Assembly: GCF_963675165.1 (NCBI RefSeq)
Contig: NC_087383.1
Location: forward strand, 3,626,979-3,690,978
Source: Halichondria panicea
Taxonomy: Eukaryota > Porifera > Demospongiae > Suberitida > Halichondriidae
DNA length: 64,000 nucleotides
Direction: 5' to 3'
Shown: piece by piece, positions 18,875-32,036 of the stretch
Layout: the number at the start of each line of letters is the position of its first letter
How positions within the stretch are numbered: the first letter of the stretch is position 1
Position numbers and translations under genes: made by a program
The notes under the pieces: generated by a model
Seen by the model: only the letters and a program-made list of their open reading frames with translations
What the model was told of the DNA's origin: nothing
Databases searched by the model: none

Positions 18875-21800
18875 TTAGCTAGCACATGTGTGTCCGATAA
18901 CAGAGTGTCCTTTGCATATTCTTATGCGACAGTGGGGACATGCCATTGCAGTGTGTTGCTGCTCTCTGCTAGGGATCTTCTCCCGAACACACACTTGACA
19001 GCGCCCACGAGACACTCCGACACTATTTGCACTCACACGTGCGCCCTGTGATGGGGGGAAAACGATATTTAGACTGGCCAGACCTGAGGCACTGCTACGA
19101 GTACGTGGCACACCCAATAGACTATGAATTAGTTCCAATCGAAACCCTTTCAAAGGCATGGCCTTTGAACCCACCCTGACACAGTTGTGCCTGTATAGAA
19201 TGTATGCATTATTCACACTAACGTCAAGGAATTGAAAGAAAATCCTGAACCAATACCGCCGACACTTTCTATCGTACCCATAGGTTTTCCTCATACGCCC
19301 TGTATTGTCAACTCCTCCCATGTACATGTTATATGCAGGGAGACAGGGGGGGACACTCTGAGAGCGTAGGGTACCGTCTTTGTGCATTCGCATTACAGTG
19401 TGGGGCATATGGTCAGGGAACACATTTGTTGCAAAGGACACAACTCTACGGTCGTTAAACATAGAGTAAGAAATATCACCAACAGTCATGGACGTATAGT
19501 CACCTTTGTCGAGTACCACATCCTTAAGACTTGCTGGGAAACCAGCAGCATTCTTCAAAATTGTGCCGACAGTAAACACATTTTGCTTAGCCAACTCTTC
19601 TATCAATGGACCGGACGTGTAAAAGTTGTCCATGTACACAACATGCTGATGACCATAAAAAGGAGTGAGTAAACGATGGACTACATTTTTCACAAGCCCT
19701 TTCACAGCTATCTTTTTCCCAGAGGAATCGGTGAGCTTACCACTGTATACATCAAACACACAGAGATACCCACAGCATGAACATGAGCAGCACCATACCT
19801 TGAACCCCAGTTTAACAGGCTTCTTGGGCATATGAATTTTCCCGCTTTTACGACCCTTGTACTTTATCATCATCTCATCAACGGAAAGCTCCTGACTGGG
19901 ATTATACCTCATGAAGTAGTTGGCTTTAAGAGTCTCTAAAACAGTTTTTAGCTTGCTAGTTACCTTACGTGCATCAGTGATGGACGTATTGTCCTCACAG
20001 TGCAGATACCGCCATAAACTTTGGAACCTTTTGAGCGACATTACATTGCTCACACATTGTACACCTAAAAGGGGATCCTTGGACCAGTAGTCCGTAATTT
20101 CAGGGAGCCTATGAATGCCCATCTCTAGTACAATCCCCAAAAACACCCACAATTCGGCACTGTTTGTAGCTGACCAACCCTTAGCACCACACTGCCTAGC
20201 GTACAGGTTGGTCTGTTCGGCTATGTACTCACACAAACTATCGGGCCAAAGTAACTTAACAAAATCTAGGCATGGAGTTACAGACGGATCAAGTTGATCG
20301 ACAGGACCGACCACACCGCCAAAGACGGGGTATCTTCCTGTGGACTTAGCTTTTTGGAGTCCATTGTCCCTCGCCAGCTTCCTCCGTTTGGGAGTCGGAG
20401 CCATGCCATCGACCATTTCGTCATCATCCTCCACTGCAGCATCTGCACGGAAACAAAGCATGAATATCATTAGAGTACCACAAGAGTGCTCGCCAGTGCA
20501 GGTGGGGGACAGGCTATGAATGTCATTATGTGGGCGTACCACACGCTAGTGGTGCTATGAATATCATTAACTACTGGGGGGGGGGTTAGGGCGCATAGGT
20601 ACAGTACAGCAGAGGAAAAGGCTCGTCCACATCAAAGGCTCGTGGGAGGAGCCCAACAAACCACAACAACCATGAATGTCATTAGTGGGCGTACCACACG
20701 CTAGTGGTGCTATGAATATCATTAACAACTGGGGGGGGGGTTAGGGCGCATAGGTACAGTACAGCAGAGGAAAAGGCTCGTCCCCATCAAAGGCTCGTGG
20801 GAGGATCCCAACAAACCACAACAACCATGAATGTCATTACGTGGGCGTACCACACGCTAGTGGTGCTATGAATATCATTAACTACTGGGGGGGGGGGTTA
20901 GGGCGCATAGGTACAGTACAGCAGAGGAAAAGGCTCGTGGGAGGAGCCCAACAAACCACAACAACCATGAATGTCATTACGTGGGCGTACCACACGCTAG
21001 TGGTGCTATGAATATCATTAACTACTGGGGGGGGGGGTTAGGGCACATAGGTACAGTACAGCAGAGGAAAAGGCTCGTCCCCATCAAAGGCTCGTGGGAG
21101 GATCCCAACAAACCACAACAACCATGAATGTCATTACGTGGGCGTACCACACGCTAGTGGTGCTATGAATATCATTAACTACTGGGGGGGGGGGGGTTAG
21201 GGCGCATAGGTACAGTACAGCAGAGGAAAAGGCTCGTCCACATCAAAGGCTCGTGGGAGGAGCCCAACAAACCACAACAACCATGAATGTCATTACGTGG
21301 GCGTACCACACGCTAGTGGTGCTATGAATATCATTAACAACTGGGGGGTGGGGTTAGGGCACATAGGTACAGTACAGCAGAGGAAAAGGCTCGTCCCCAT
21401 CAAAGGCTCGTGGGAGGAGCCCAACAAACCACAACAACCATGAATGTCATTATGTGGGCGTACCACACGATAGTGGTGCTATGAATATCATTAACTACTG
21501 GGGGGGGGGGGTTAGGGCACATAGGTACAGTACAGCAGAGGAAAAGGCTCGTCCACATCAAAGGCTCGTGGGAGGAGCCCAACAAACCACAACAACCATG
21601 AATGTCATTACGTGGGCGTACCGCACGCTAGTGGTGCTATGAATATCATTAACTACTGGGGGGGGGTTAGGGCACATAGGTACAGTACAGCAGAGGAAAA
21701 GGCTCGTCCCCATCAAAGGCTCGTGGGAGGAGCCCAACAAACCACAACAACCATGAATGTCATTACGTGGGCGTACCACACGCTAGTGGTGCTATGAATA

Positions 21801-23073
21801 TCATTAACTACTGGGGGGGGGGGGGGTTAGGGCACATAGGTACAGTACAGCAGAGGAAAAGGCTCGTCCCCATCAAAGGCTCGTGGGAGGAGCCCAACAA
21901 ACCACAACAACCATGAATGTCATTACGTGGGCGTACCACATGCTAGTGGTGCTATGAATATCATTAACTACTGGGGGGGGGGGTTAGGGCACATAGGTAC
22001 AGTACAGCAGAGGAAAAGGCTCGTCCCCATCAAAGGCTCGTGGGAGGAGCCCAACAAACCACAACAACCATGAATGTCATTACGTGGGTGTACCACACGC
22101 TAGTGGTGCTATGAATATCATTAACTACTGGGGGGGGGGGGTTAGGGCACATAGGTACAGTACAGCAGAGGAAAAGGCTCGTGGGAGGAGCCCAACAAAC
22201 CACAACAACCATGAATGTCATTACGTGGGCGTACCGCACGAGTGTGGTGCTATGAATATAATTAACTACTGGGGGGGGGGGTTAGGGCACACAGGTACAG
22301 TACAGCAGAGGAAAAGGCTCGTGGAAAAGGCTCGTCCACATCAAAGGCTCGTGGGAGGAGCCCAACAAACCACAACAACCATGAATGTCATTACGTGGGC
22401 GTACCACACGCTAGTGGTGCTATGAATATCATTAACTACTGGGGGGGGGGGGGGGGTTAGGGCACATAGGTACAGTACAGCAGAGGAAAAGGCTCGTCCA
22501 CATCAAAGGCTCGTGGGAGGAGCCCAACAAACCACAACAACCATGAATGTCATTATGTGGGCGTACCGCACGCTAGTGGTGCTATGAATATAATTAACTA
22601 CTGGGGGGGGTTAGGGCACATAGGTACAGTACAGCAGAGGAAAAGGCTCGTCCACATCAAAGGCTCGTGGGAGGAGCCCAACAAACCACAACAACCATGA
22701 ATATCAATACGTGGGCGTACCACACGCTAGTGGTGCTATGAATATCATTAACAACTGGGGGTTAGGGTACAGTACAGTACTGCAGTCAAGGCGACGCCAA
22801 AAAGAGGCTCACACAATGTAGGAGGAGCCACAAAAGGCATGCACATGACGCCTCCGCCAAAAAGAGGCCACATATCGTTAGGGCATCACAATGCTGCCTC
22901 CCCAACCACTATTTAATGGTGCAATGACACAAACCTGAATCACTCTCCAGATCTGTCTCAAAATCGTCATCACTGGGCTCGTCATGGTCATAACAGACTT
23001 CCTGGTCCTCCTCAAGCTCTCTGACAGTGTGCTCAAGCTCGCTGACAGTGTCAAGGAGTCCAATCAGCTCCAT
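18875..23073 (-). CDS. piggyBac-type transposase, copy 1
   Basis: Exon 1 is 23073-22935 and exon 2 is 20442-18875. The donor is tcagGTTTGTG and the acceptor cgtgcAG, which join in phase to give 568 residues. Exon 1 encodes an acidic leader (MELIGLLDTVSELEHTV, then SDDDFETDLESDS). Exon 2 continues DAAVEDDDEMVDG, a basic PKRRK stretch and the DDE-like core. The catalytic aspartates are recognisable as Asp235 (SVDEMMIKYKGR), Asp318 (YMDNFYTSGPL) and Asp425 (MGGVDNTG). The aspartate often found three residues after the last one is Gly428 here. The C-terminus has a cysteine-rich domain (CQVC, CPHC, CKGH, HTC), as expected for DNA-end recognition. The frame is intact. Without exon 1, exon 2 can be misread as starting in the minisatellite (MVRPHND), which I reject. 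Confidence 0.88.
20516..22780. repeat. 156-bp minisatellite array, unit 1
   Basis: About 15 monomers (139-171 bp, usually 156-158) fill the transposase intron. The monomer runs tgaatgtcattacgtgggcg, the partial palindrome accacacgctagtggt, tgaatatcattaactact, a run of 7-16 G followed by ttagggc, gtacagtacagcagagg, one or two copies of ggctcgt, and cccaacaaaccacaacaac. Length differences come mainly from loss of the ccccatcaaaggctcgt part and from the G run. The last monomer is truncated next to exon 1. Confidence 0.93.
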
Positions 23074-23261
23074 TTGGATTCAAAAGTTTTGAAAAATAAT
23101 TACAACAGAATTTACAACAGAGTGGGTTAGGGCCTCTCATATACAACTGAATTCTTTATCACAATTTTATTAATCATTGAAATAATACCCCTTTCCTCCC
23201 CTCTCCAAGGCCAATTTAGACCAGGAGAGTACCATCTAACAAAAATCAGTCACACAGCACA

Positions 23262-26200
23262 TTAGCTAGCACATGTGTGTCCGATAACAGAGTGTCCTTT
23301 GCATATTCTTATGCGACAGTGGGGACATGCCATTGCAGTGTGTTGCTGCTCTCTGCTAGGGATCTTCTCCCGAACACACACTTGACAGCGCCCACGAGAC
23401 ACTCCGACACTATTTGCACTCACACGTGCGCCCTGTGATGGGGGGAAAACGATATTTAGACTGGCCAGACCTGAGGCACTGCTACGAGTACGTGGCACAC
23501 CCAATAGACTATGAATTAGTTCCAATCGAAACCCTTTCAAAGGCATGGCCTTTGAACCCACCCTGACACAGTTGTGCCTGTATAGAATGTATGCATTATT
23601 CACACTAACGTCAAGGAATTGAAAGAAAATCCTGAACCAATACCGCCGACACTTTCTATCGTACCCATAGGTTTTCCTCATACGCCCTGTATTGTCAACT
23701 CCTCCCATGTACATGTTATATGCAGGGAGACAGGGGGGGACACTCTGAGAGCGTAGGGTACCGTCTTTGTGCATTCGCATTACAGTGTGGGGCATATGGT
23801 CAGGGAACACATTTGTTGCAAAGGACACAACTCTACGGTCGTTAAACATAGAGTAAGAAATATCACCAACAGTCATGGACGTATAGTCACCTTTGTCGAG
23901 TACCACATCCTTAAGACTTGCTGGGAAACCAGCAGCATTCTTCAAAATTGTGCCGACAGTAAACACATTTTGCTTAGCCAACTCTTCTATCAATGGACCG
24001 GACGTGTAAAAGTTGTCCATGTACACAACATGCTGATGACCATAAAAAGGAGTGAGTAAACGATGGACTACATTTTTCACAAGCCCTTTCACAGCTATCT
24101 TTTTCCCAGAGGAATCGGTGAGCTTACCACTGTATACATCAAACACACAGAGATACCCACAGCATGAACATGAGCAGCACCATACCTTGAACCCCAGTTT
24201 AACAGGCTTCTTGGGCATATGAATTTTCCCGCTTTTACGACCCTTGTACTTTATCATCATCTCATCAACGGAAAGCTCCTGACTGGGATTATACCTCATG
24301 AAGTAGTTGGCTTTAAGAGTCTCTAAAACAGTTTTTAGCTTGCTAGTTACCTTACGTGCATCAGTGATGGACGTATTGTCCTCACAGTGCAGATACCGCC
24401 ATAAACTTTGGAACCTTTTGAGCGACATTACATTGCTCACACATTGTACACCTAAAAGGGGATCCTTGGACCAGTAGTCCGTAATTTCAGGGAGCCTATG
24501 AATGCCCATCTCTAGTACAATCCCCAAAAACACCCACAATTCGGCACTGTTTGTAGCTGACCAACCCTTAGCACCACACTGCCTAGCGTACAGGTTGGTC
24601 TGTTCGGCTATGTACTCACACAAACTATCGGGCCAAAGTAACTTAACAAAATCTAGGCATGGAGTTACAGACGGATCAAGTTGATCGACAGGACCGACCA
24701 CACCGCCAAAGACGGGGTATCTTCCTGTGGACTTAGCTTTTTGGAGTCCATTGTCCCTCGCCAGCTTCCTCCGTTTGGGAGTCGGAGCCATGCCATCGAC
24801 CATTTCGTCATCATCCTCCACTGCAGCATCTGCACGGAAACAAAGCATGAATATCATTAGAGTACCACAAGAGTGCTCGCCAGTGCAGGTGGGGGACAGG
24901 CTATGAATGTCATTATGTGGGCGTACCACACGCTAGTGGTGCTATGAATATCATTAACTACTGGGGGGGGGGGGTTAGGGCGCATAGGTACAGTACAGCA
25001 GAGGAAAAGGCTCGTCCACATCAAAGGCTCGTGGGAGGAGCCCAACAAACCACAACAACCATGAATGTCATTAGTGGGCGTACCACACGCTAGTGGTGCT
25101 ATGAATATCATTAACAACTGGGGGGGGGGTTAGGGCGCATAGGTACAGTACAGCAGAGGAAAAGGCTCGTCCCCATCAAAGGCTCGTGGGAGGATCCCAA
25201 CAAACCACAACAACCATGAATGTCATTACGTGGGCGTACCACACGCTAGTGGTGCTATGAATATCATTAACTACTGGGGGGGGGGGGTTAGGGCGCATAG
25301 GTACAGTACAGCAGAGGAAAAGGCTCGTGGGAGGAGCCCAACAAACCACAACAACCATGAATGTCATTACGTGGGCGTACCACACGCTAGTGGTGCTATG
25401 AATATCATTAACTACTGGGGGGGGGGGGTTAGGGCACATAGGTACAGTACAGCAGAGGAAAAGGCTCGTCCCCATCAAAGGCTCGTGGGAGGATCCCAAC
25501 AAACCACAACAACCATGAATGTCATTACGTGGGCGTACCACACGCTAGTGGTGCTATGAATATCATTAACTACTGGGGGGGGGGGGGTTAGGGCGCATAG
25601 GTACAGTACAGCAGAGGAAAAGGCTCGTCCACATCAAAGGCTCGTGGGAGGAGCCCAACAAACCACAACAACCATGAATGTCATTACGTGGGCGTACCAC
25701 ACGCTAGTGGTGCTATGAATATCATTAACAACTGGGGGGTGGGGTTAGGGCACATAGGTACAGTACAGCAGAGGAAAAGGCTCGTCCCCATCAAAGGCTC
25801 GTGGGAGGAGCCCAACAAACCACAACAACCATGAATGTCATTATGTGGGCGTACCACACGATAGTGGTGCTATGAATATCATTAACTACTGGGGGGGGGG
25901 GGGTTAGGGCACATAGGTACAGTACAGCAGAGGAAAAGGCTCGTCCACATCAAAGGCTCGTGGGAGGAGCCCAACAAACCACAACAACCATGAATGTCAT
26001 TACGTGGGCGTACCGCACGCTAGTGGTGCTATGAATATCATTAACTACTGGGGGGGGGTTAGGGCACATAGGTACAGTACAGCAGAGGAAAAGGCTCGTC
26101 CCCATCAAAGGCTCGTGGGAGGAGCCCAACAAACCACAACAACCATGAATGTCATTACGTGGGCGTACCACACGCTAGTGGTGCTATGAATATCATTAAC

Positions 26201-27461
26201 TACTGGGGGGGGGGGGGTTAGGGCACATAGGTACAGTACAGCAGAGGAAAAGGCTCGTCCCCATCAAAGGCTCGTGGGAGGAGCCCAACAAACCACAACA
26301 ACCATGAATGTCATTACGTGGGCGTACCACATGCTAGTGGTGCTATGAATATCATTAACTACTGGGGGGGGGGGTTAGGGCACATAGGTACAGTACAGCA
26401 GAGGAAAAGGCTCGTCCCCATCAAAGGCTCGTGGGAGGAGCCCAACAAACCACAACAACCATGAATGTCATTACGTGGGTGTACCACACGCTAGTGGTGC
26501 TATGAATATCATTAACTACTGGGGGGGGGGGGTTAGGGCACATAGGTACAGTACAGCAGAGGAAAAGGCTCGTGGGAGGAGCCCAACAAACCACAACAAC
26601 CATGAATGTCATTACGTGGGCGTACCGCACGAGTGTGGTGCTATGAATATAATTAACTACTGGGGGGGGGGTTAGGGCACACAGGTACAGTACAGCAGAG
26701 GAAAAGGCTCGTGGAAAAGGCTCGTCCACATCAAAGGCTCGTGGGAGGAGCCCAACAAACCACAACAACCATGAATGTCATTACGTGGGCGTACCGCACG
26801 CTAGTGGTGCTATGAATATCATTAACTACTGGGGGGGGGGGGGGTTAGGGCACATAGGTACAGTACAGCAGAGGAAAAGGCTCGTCCACATCAAAGGCTC
26901 GTGGGAGGAGCCCAACAAACCACAACAACCATGAATGTCATTATGTGGGCGTACCGCACGCTAGTGGTGCTATGAATATAATTAACTACTGGGGGGGGTT
27001 AGGGCACATAGGTACAGTACAGCAGAGGAAAAGGCTCGTCCACATCAAAGGCTCGTGGGAGGAGCCCAACAAACCACAACAACCATGAATATCAATACGT
27101 GGGCGTACCACACGCTAGTGGTGCTATGAATATCATTAACAACTGGGGGTTAGGGTACAGTACAGTACTGCAGTCAAGGCGACGCCAAAAAGAGGCTCAC
27201 ACAATGTAGGAGGAGCCACAAAAGGCATGCACATGACGCCTCCGCCAAAAAGAGGCCACATATCGTTAGGGCATCACAATGCTGCCTCCCCAACCACTAT
27301 TTAATGGTGCAATGACACAAACCTGAATCACTCTCCAGATCTGTCTCAAAATCGTCATCACTGGGCTCGTCATGGTCATAACAGACTTCCTGGTCCTCCT
27401 CAAGCTCTCTGACAGTGTGCTCAAGCTCGCTGACAGTGTCAAGGAGTCCAATCAGCTCCAT
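23262..27461 (-). CDS. piggyBac-type transposase, copy 2
   Basis: Exon 1 is 27461-27323 and exon 2 is 24829-23262. The encoded 568 residues match copy 1 in the long exon and in exon 1 as far as I can read, with the same three aspartates and cysteine-rich tail. The frame is intact. Its promoter region is the short sequence tttcaaaacttttgaatcca just before the ATG plus whatever the preceding unit's 3' end supplies, because the units abut without any spacer. Confidence 0.87.
24903..27168. repeat. 156-bp minisatellite array, unit 2
   Basis: The same order of variant monomers as in unit 1, including the short monomer lacking the ccccatcaaagg part, the ggggggtgggg variant and the gagtgtggtg variant. 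The arrays were therefore copied together with the unit and not expanded independently. G-run lengths differ by one to a few bases. Confidence 0.92.
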
Positions 27462-27649
27462 TTGGATTCAAAAGTTTTGAAAAATAATTACAACAGAATT
27501 TACAACAGAGTGGGTTAGGGCCTCTCATATACAACTGAATTCTTTATCACAATTTTATTAATCATTGAAATAATACCCCTTTCCTCCCCTCTCCAAGGCC
27601 AATTTAGACCAGGAGAGTACCATCTAACAAAAATCAGTCACACAGCACA

Positions 27650-30600
27650 TTAGCTAGCACATGTGTGTCCGATAACAGAGTGTCCTTTGCATATTCTTAT
27701 GCGACAGTGGGGACATGCCATTGCAGTGTGTTGCTGCTCTCTGCTAGGGATCTTCTCCCGAACACACACTTGACAGCGCCCACGAGACACTCCGACACTA
27801 TTTGCACTCACACGTGCGCCCTGTGATGGGGGGAAAACGATATTTAGACTGGCCAGACCTGAGGCACTGCTACGAGTACGTGGCACACCCAATAGACTAT
27901 GAATTAGTTCCAATCGAAACCCTTTCAAAGGCATGGCCTTTGAACCCACCCTGACACAGTTGTGCCTGTATAGAATGTATGCATTATTCACACTAACGTC
28001 AAGGAATTGAAAGAAAATCCTGAACCAATACCGCCGACACTTTCTATCGTACCCATAGGTTTTCCTCATACGCCCTGTATTGTCAACTCCTCCCATGTAC
28101 ATGTTATATGCAGGGAGACAGGGGGGGACACTCTGAGAGCGTAGGGTACCGTCTTTGTGCATTCGCATTACAGTGTGGGGCATATGGTCAGGGAACACAT
28201 TTGTTGCAAAGGACACAACTCTACGGTCGTTAAACATAGAGTAAGAAATATCACCAACAGTCATGGACGTATAGTCACCTTTGTCGAGTACCACATCCTT
28301 AAGACTTGCTGGGAAACCAGCAGCATTCTTCAAAATTGTGCCGACAGTAAACACATTTTGCTTAGCCAACTCTTCTATCAATGGACCGGACGTGTAAAAG
28401 TTGTCCATGTACACAACATGCTGATGACCATAAAAAGGAGTGAGTAAACGATGGACTACATTTTTCACAAGCCCTTTCACAGCTATCTTTTTCCCAGAGG
28501 AATCGGTGAGCTTACCACTGTATACATCAAACACACAGAGATACCCACAGCATGAACATGAGCAGCACCATACCTTGAACCCCAGTTTAACAGGCTTCTT
28601 GGGCATATGAATTTTCCCGCTTTTACGACCCTTGTACTTTATCATCATCTCATCAACGGAAAGCTCCTGACTGGGATTATACCTCATGAAGTAGTTGGCT
28701 TTAAGAGTCTCTAAAACAGTTTTTAGCTTGCTAGTTACCTTACGTGCATCAGTGATGGACGTATTGTCCTCACAGTGCAGATACCGCCATAAACTTTGGA
28801 ACCTTTTGAGCGACATTACATTGCTCACACATTGTACACCTAAAAGGGGATCCTTGGACCAGTAGTCCGTAATTTCAGGGAGCCTATGAATGCCCATCTC
28901 TAGTACAATCCCCAAAAACACCCACAATTCGGCACTGTTTGTAGCTGACCAACCCTTAGCACCACACTGCCTAGCGTACAGGTTGGTCTGTTCGGCTATG
29001 TACTCACACAAACTATCGGGCCAAAGTAACTTAACAAAATCTAGGCATGGAGTTACAGACGGATCAAGTTGATCGACAGGACCGACCACACCGCCAAAGA
29101 CGGGGTATCTTCCTGTGGACTTAGCTTTTTGGAGTCCATTGTCCCTCGCCAGCTTCCTCCGTTTGGGAGTCGGAGCCATGCCATCGACCATTTCGTCATC
29201 ATCCTCCACTGCAGCATCTGCACGGAAACAAAGCATGAATATCATTAGAGTACCACAAGAGTGCTCGCCAGTGCAGGTGGGGGACAGGCTATGAATGTCA
29301 TTATGTGGGCGTACCACACGCTAGTGGTGCTATGAATATCATTAACTACTGGGGGGGGGGGGTTAGGGCGCATAGGTACAGTACAGCAGAGGAAAAGGCT
29401 CGTCCACATCAAAGGCTCGTGGGAGGAGCCCAACAAACCACAACAACCATGAATGTCATTAGTGGGCGTACCACACGCTAGTGGTGCTATGAATATCATT
29501 AACAACTGGGGGGGGGGTTAGGGCGCATAGGTACAGTACAGCAGAGGAAAAGGCTCGTCCCCATCAAAGGCTCGTGGGAGGATCCCAACAAACCACAACA
29601 ACCATGAATGTCATTACGTGGGCGTACCACACGCTAGTGGTGCTATGAATATCATTAACTACTGGGGGGGGGGGGTTAGGGCGCATAGGTACAGTACAGC
29701 AGAGGAAAAGGCTCGTGGGAGGAGCCCAACAAACCACAACAACCATGAATGTCATTACGTGGGCGTACCACACGCTAGTGGTGCTATGAATATCATTAAC
29801 TACTGGGGGGGGGGGGTTAGGGCACATAGGTACAGTACAGCAGAGGAAAAGGCTCGTCCCCATCAAAGGCTCGTGGGAGGATCCCAACAAACCACAACAA
29901 CCATGAATGTCATTACGTGGGCGTACCACACGCTAGTGGTGCTATGAATATCATTAACTACTGGGGGGGGGGGGGTTAGGGCGCATAGGTACAGTACAGC
30001 AGAGGAAAAGGCTCGTCCACATCAAAGGCTCGTGGGAGGAGCCCAACAAACCACAACAACCATGAATGTCATTACGTGGGCGTACCACACGCTAGTGGTG
30101 CTATGAATATCATTAACAACTGGGGGGTGGGGTTAGGGCACATAGGTACAGTACAGCAGAGGAAAAGGCTCGTCCCCATCAAAGGCTCGTGGGAGGAGCC
30201 CAACAAACCACAACAACCATGAATGTCATTATGTGGGCGTACCACACGATAGTGGTGCTATGAATATCATTAACTACTGGGGGGGGGGGGTTAGGGCACA
30301 TAGGTACAGTACAGCAGAGGAAAAGGCTCGTCCACATCAAAGGCTCGTGGGAGGAGCCCAACAAACCACAACAACCATGAATGTCATTACGTGGGCGTAC
30401 CGCACGCTAGTGGTGCTATGAATATCATTAACTACTGGGGGGGGGTTAGGGCACATAGGTACAGTACAGCAGAGGAAAAGGCTCGTCCCCATCAAAGGCT
30501 CGTGGGAGGAGCCCAACAAACCACAACAACCATGAATGTCATTACGTGGGCGTACCACACGCTAGTGGTGCTATGAATATCATTAACTACTGGGGGGGGG

Positions 30601-31848
30601 GGGGGTTAGGGCACATAGGTACAGTACAGCAGAGGAAAAGGCTCGTCCCCATCAAAGGCTCGTGGGAGGAGCCCAACAAACCACAACAACCATGAATGTC
30701 ATTACGTGGGCGTACCACATGCTAGTGGTGCTATGAATATCATTAACTACTGGGGGGGGGGGTTAGGGCACATAGGTACAGTACAGCAGAGGAAAAGGCT
30801 CGTCCCCATCAAAGGCTCGTGGGAGGAGCCCAACAAACCACAACAACCATGAATGTCATTACGTGGGTGTACCACACGCTAGTGGTGCTATGAATATCAT
30901 TAACTACTGGGGGGGGGGGTTAGGGCACATAGGTACAGTACAGCAGAGGAAAAGGCTCGTGGGAGGAGCCCAACAAACCACAACAACCATGAATGTCATT
31001 ACGTGGGCGTACCGCACGAGTGTGGTGCTATGAATATAATTAACTACTGGGGGGGGGGTTAGGGCACACAGGTACAGTACAGCAGAGGAAAAGGCTCGTG
31101 GAAAAGGCTCGTCCACATCAAAGGCTCGTGGGAGGAGCCCAACAAACCACAACAACCATGAATGTCATTACGTGGGCGTACCGCACGCTAGTGGTGCTAT
31201 GAATATCATTAACTACTGGGGGGGGGGGGGGTTAGGGCACATAGGTACAGTACAGCAGAGGAAAAGGCTCGTCCACATCAAAGGCTCGTGGGAGGAGCCC
31301 AACAAACCACAACAACCATGAATGTCATTATGTGGGCGTACCGCACGCTAGTGGTGCTATGAATATAATTAACTACTGGGGGGGGTTAGGGCACATAGGT
31401 ACAGTACAGCAGAGGAAAAGGCTCGTCCACATCAAAGGCTCGTGGGAGGAGCCCAACAAACCACAACAACCATGAATATCAATACGTGGGCGTACCACAC
31501 GCTAGTGGTGCTATGAATATCATTAACAACTGGGGGTTAGGGTACAGTACAGTACTGCAGTCAAGGCGACGCCAAAAAGAGGCTCACACAATGTAGGAGG
31601 AGCCACAAAAGGCATGCACATGACGCCTCCGCCAAAAAGAGGCCACATATCGTTAGGGCATCACAATGCTGCCTCCCCAACCACTATTTAATGGTGCAAT
31701 GACACAAACCTGAATCACTCTCCAGATCTGTCTCAAAATCGTCATCACTGGGCTCGTCATGGTCATAACAGACTTCCTGGTCCTCCTCAAGCTCTCTGAC
31801 AGTGTGCTCAAGCTCGCTGACAGTGTCAAGGAGTCCAATCAGCTCCAT
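27650..31848 (-). CDS. piggyBac-type transposase, copy 3
   Basis: Exon 1 is 31848-31710 and exon 2 is 29217-27650. Open throughout, with the same 521-residue exon 2 product as the other copies. The absence of stops or frameshifts in four neighbouring copies indicates very recent amplification or ongoing homogenisation. Confidence 0.87.
29291..31556. repeat. 156-bp minisatellite array, unit 3
   Basis: Monomer order as in units 1 and 2, with small G-run changes (for example a shorter G run near 30929-30940). It lies wholly within the transposase intron. Confidence 0.92.
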
Positions 31849-32036
31849 TTGGATTCAAAAGTTTTGAAAAATAATTACAACAGAATTTACAACAGAGTGG
31901 GTTAGGGCCTCTCATATACAACTGAATTCTTTATCACAATTTTATTAATCATTGAAATAATACCCCTTTCCTCCCCTCTCCAAGGCCAATTTAGACCAGG
32001 AGAGTACCATCTAACAAAAATCAGTCACACAGCACA

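Noticed and set aside
18875-20442. Plus-strand frames (96 and 60 codons) inside each transposase exon
   Set aside because: They overlap the intact transposase on the other strand and repeat only because the unit repeats.
20443-20542. Extension of the transposase frame upstream to a methionine in the array (MVRPHND)
   Set aside because: It reads through a good acceptor (tttccgtgcag) into minisatellite sequence. Exon 1 at 22935-23073 joins in phase and gives a coherent acidic N-terminus.
20543-22425. Repetitive 60-120-codon frames on both strands across the minisatellite arrays (for example VVVVCWAPPTSL-type)
   Set aside because: They follow the repeat period, occur on both strands and change with G-run length. 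The array lies in the transposase intron.
20516-22780. CRISPR-like array or telomeric tract
   Set aside because: Monomers are direct 156-bp copies without unique spacers, and ttaggg occurs once per monomer behind a G run. This is an animal minisatellite.
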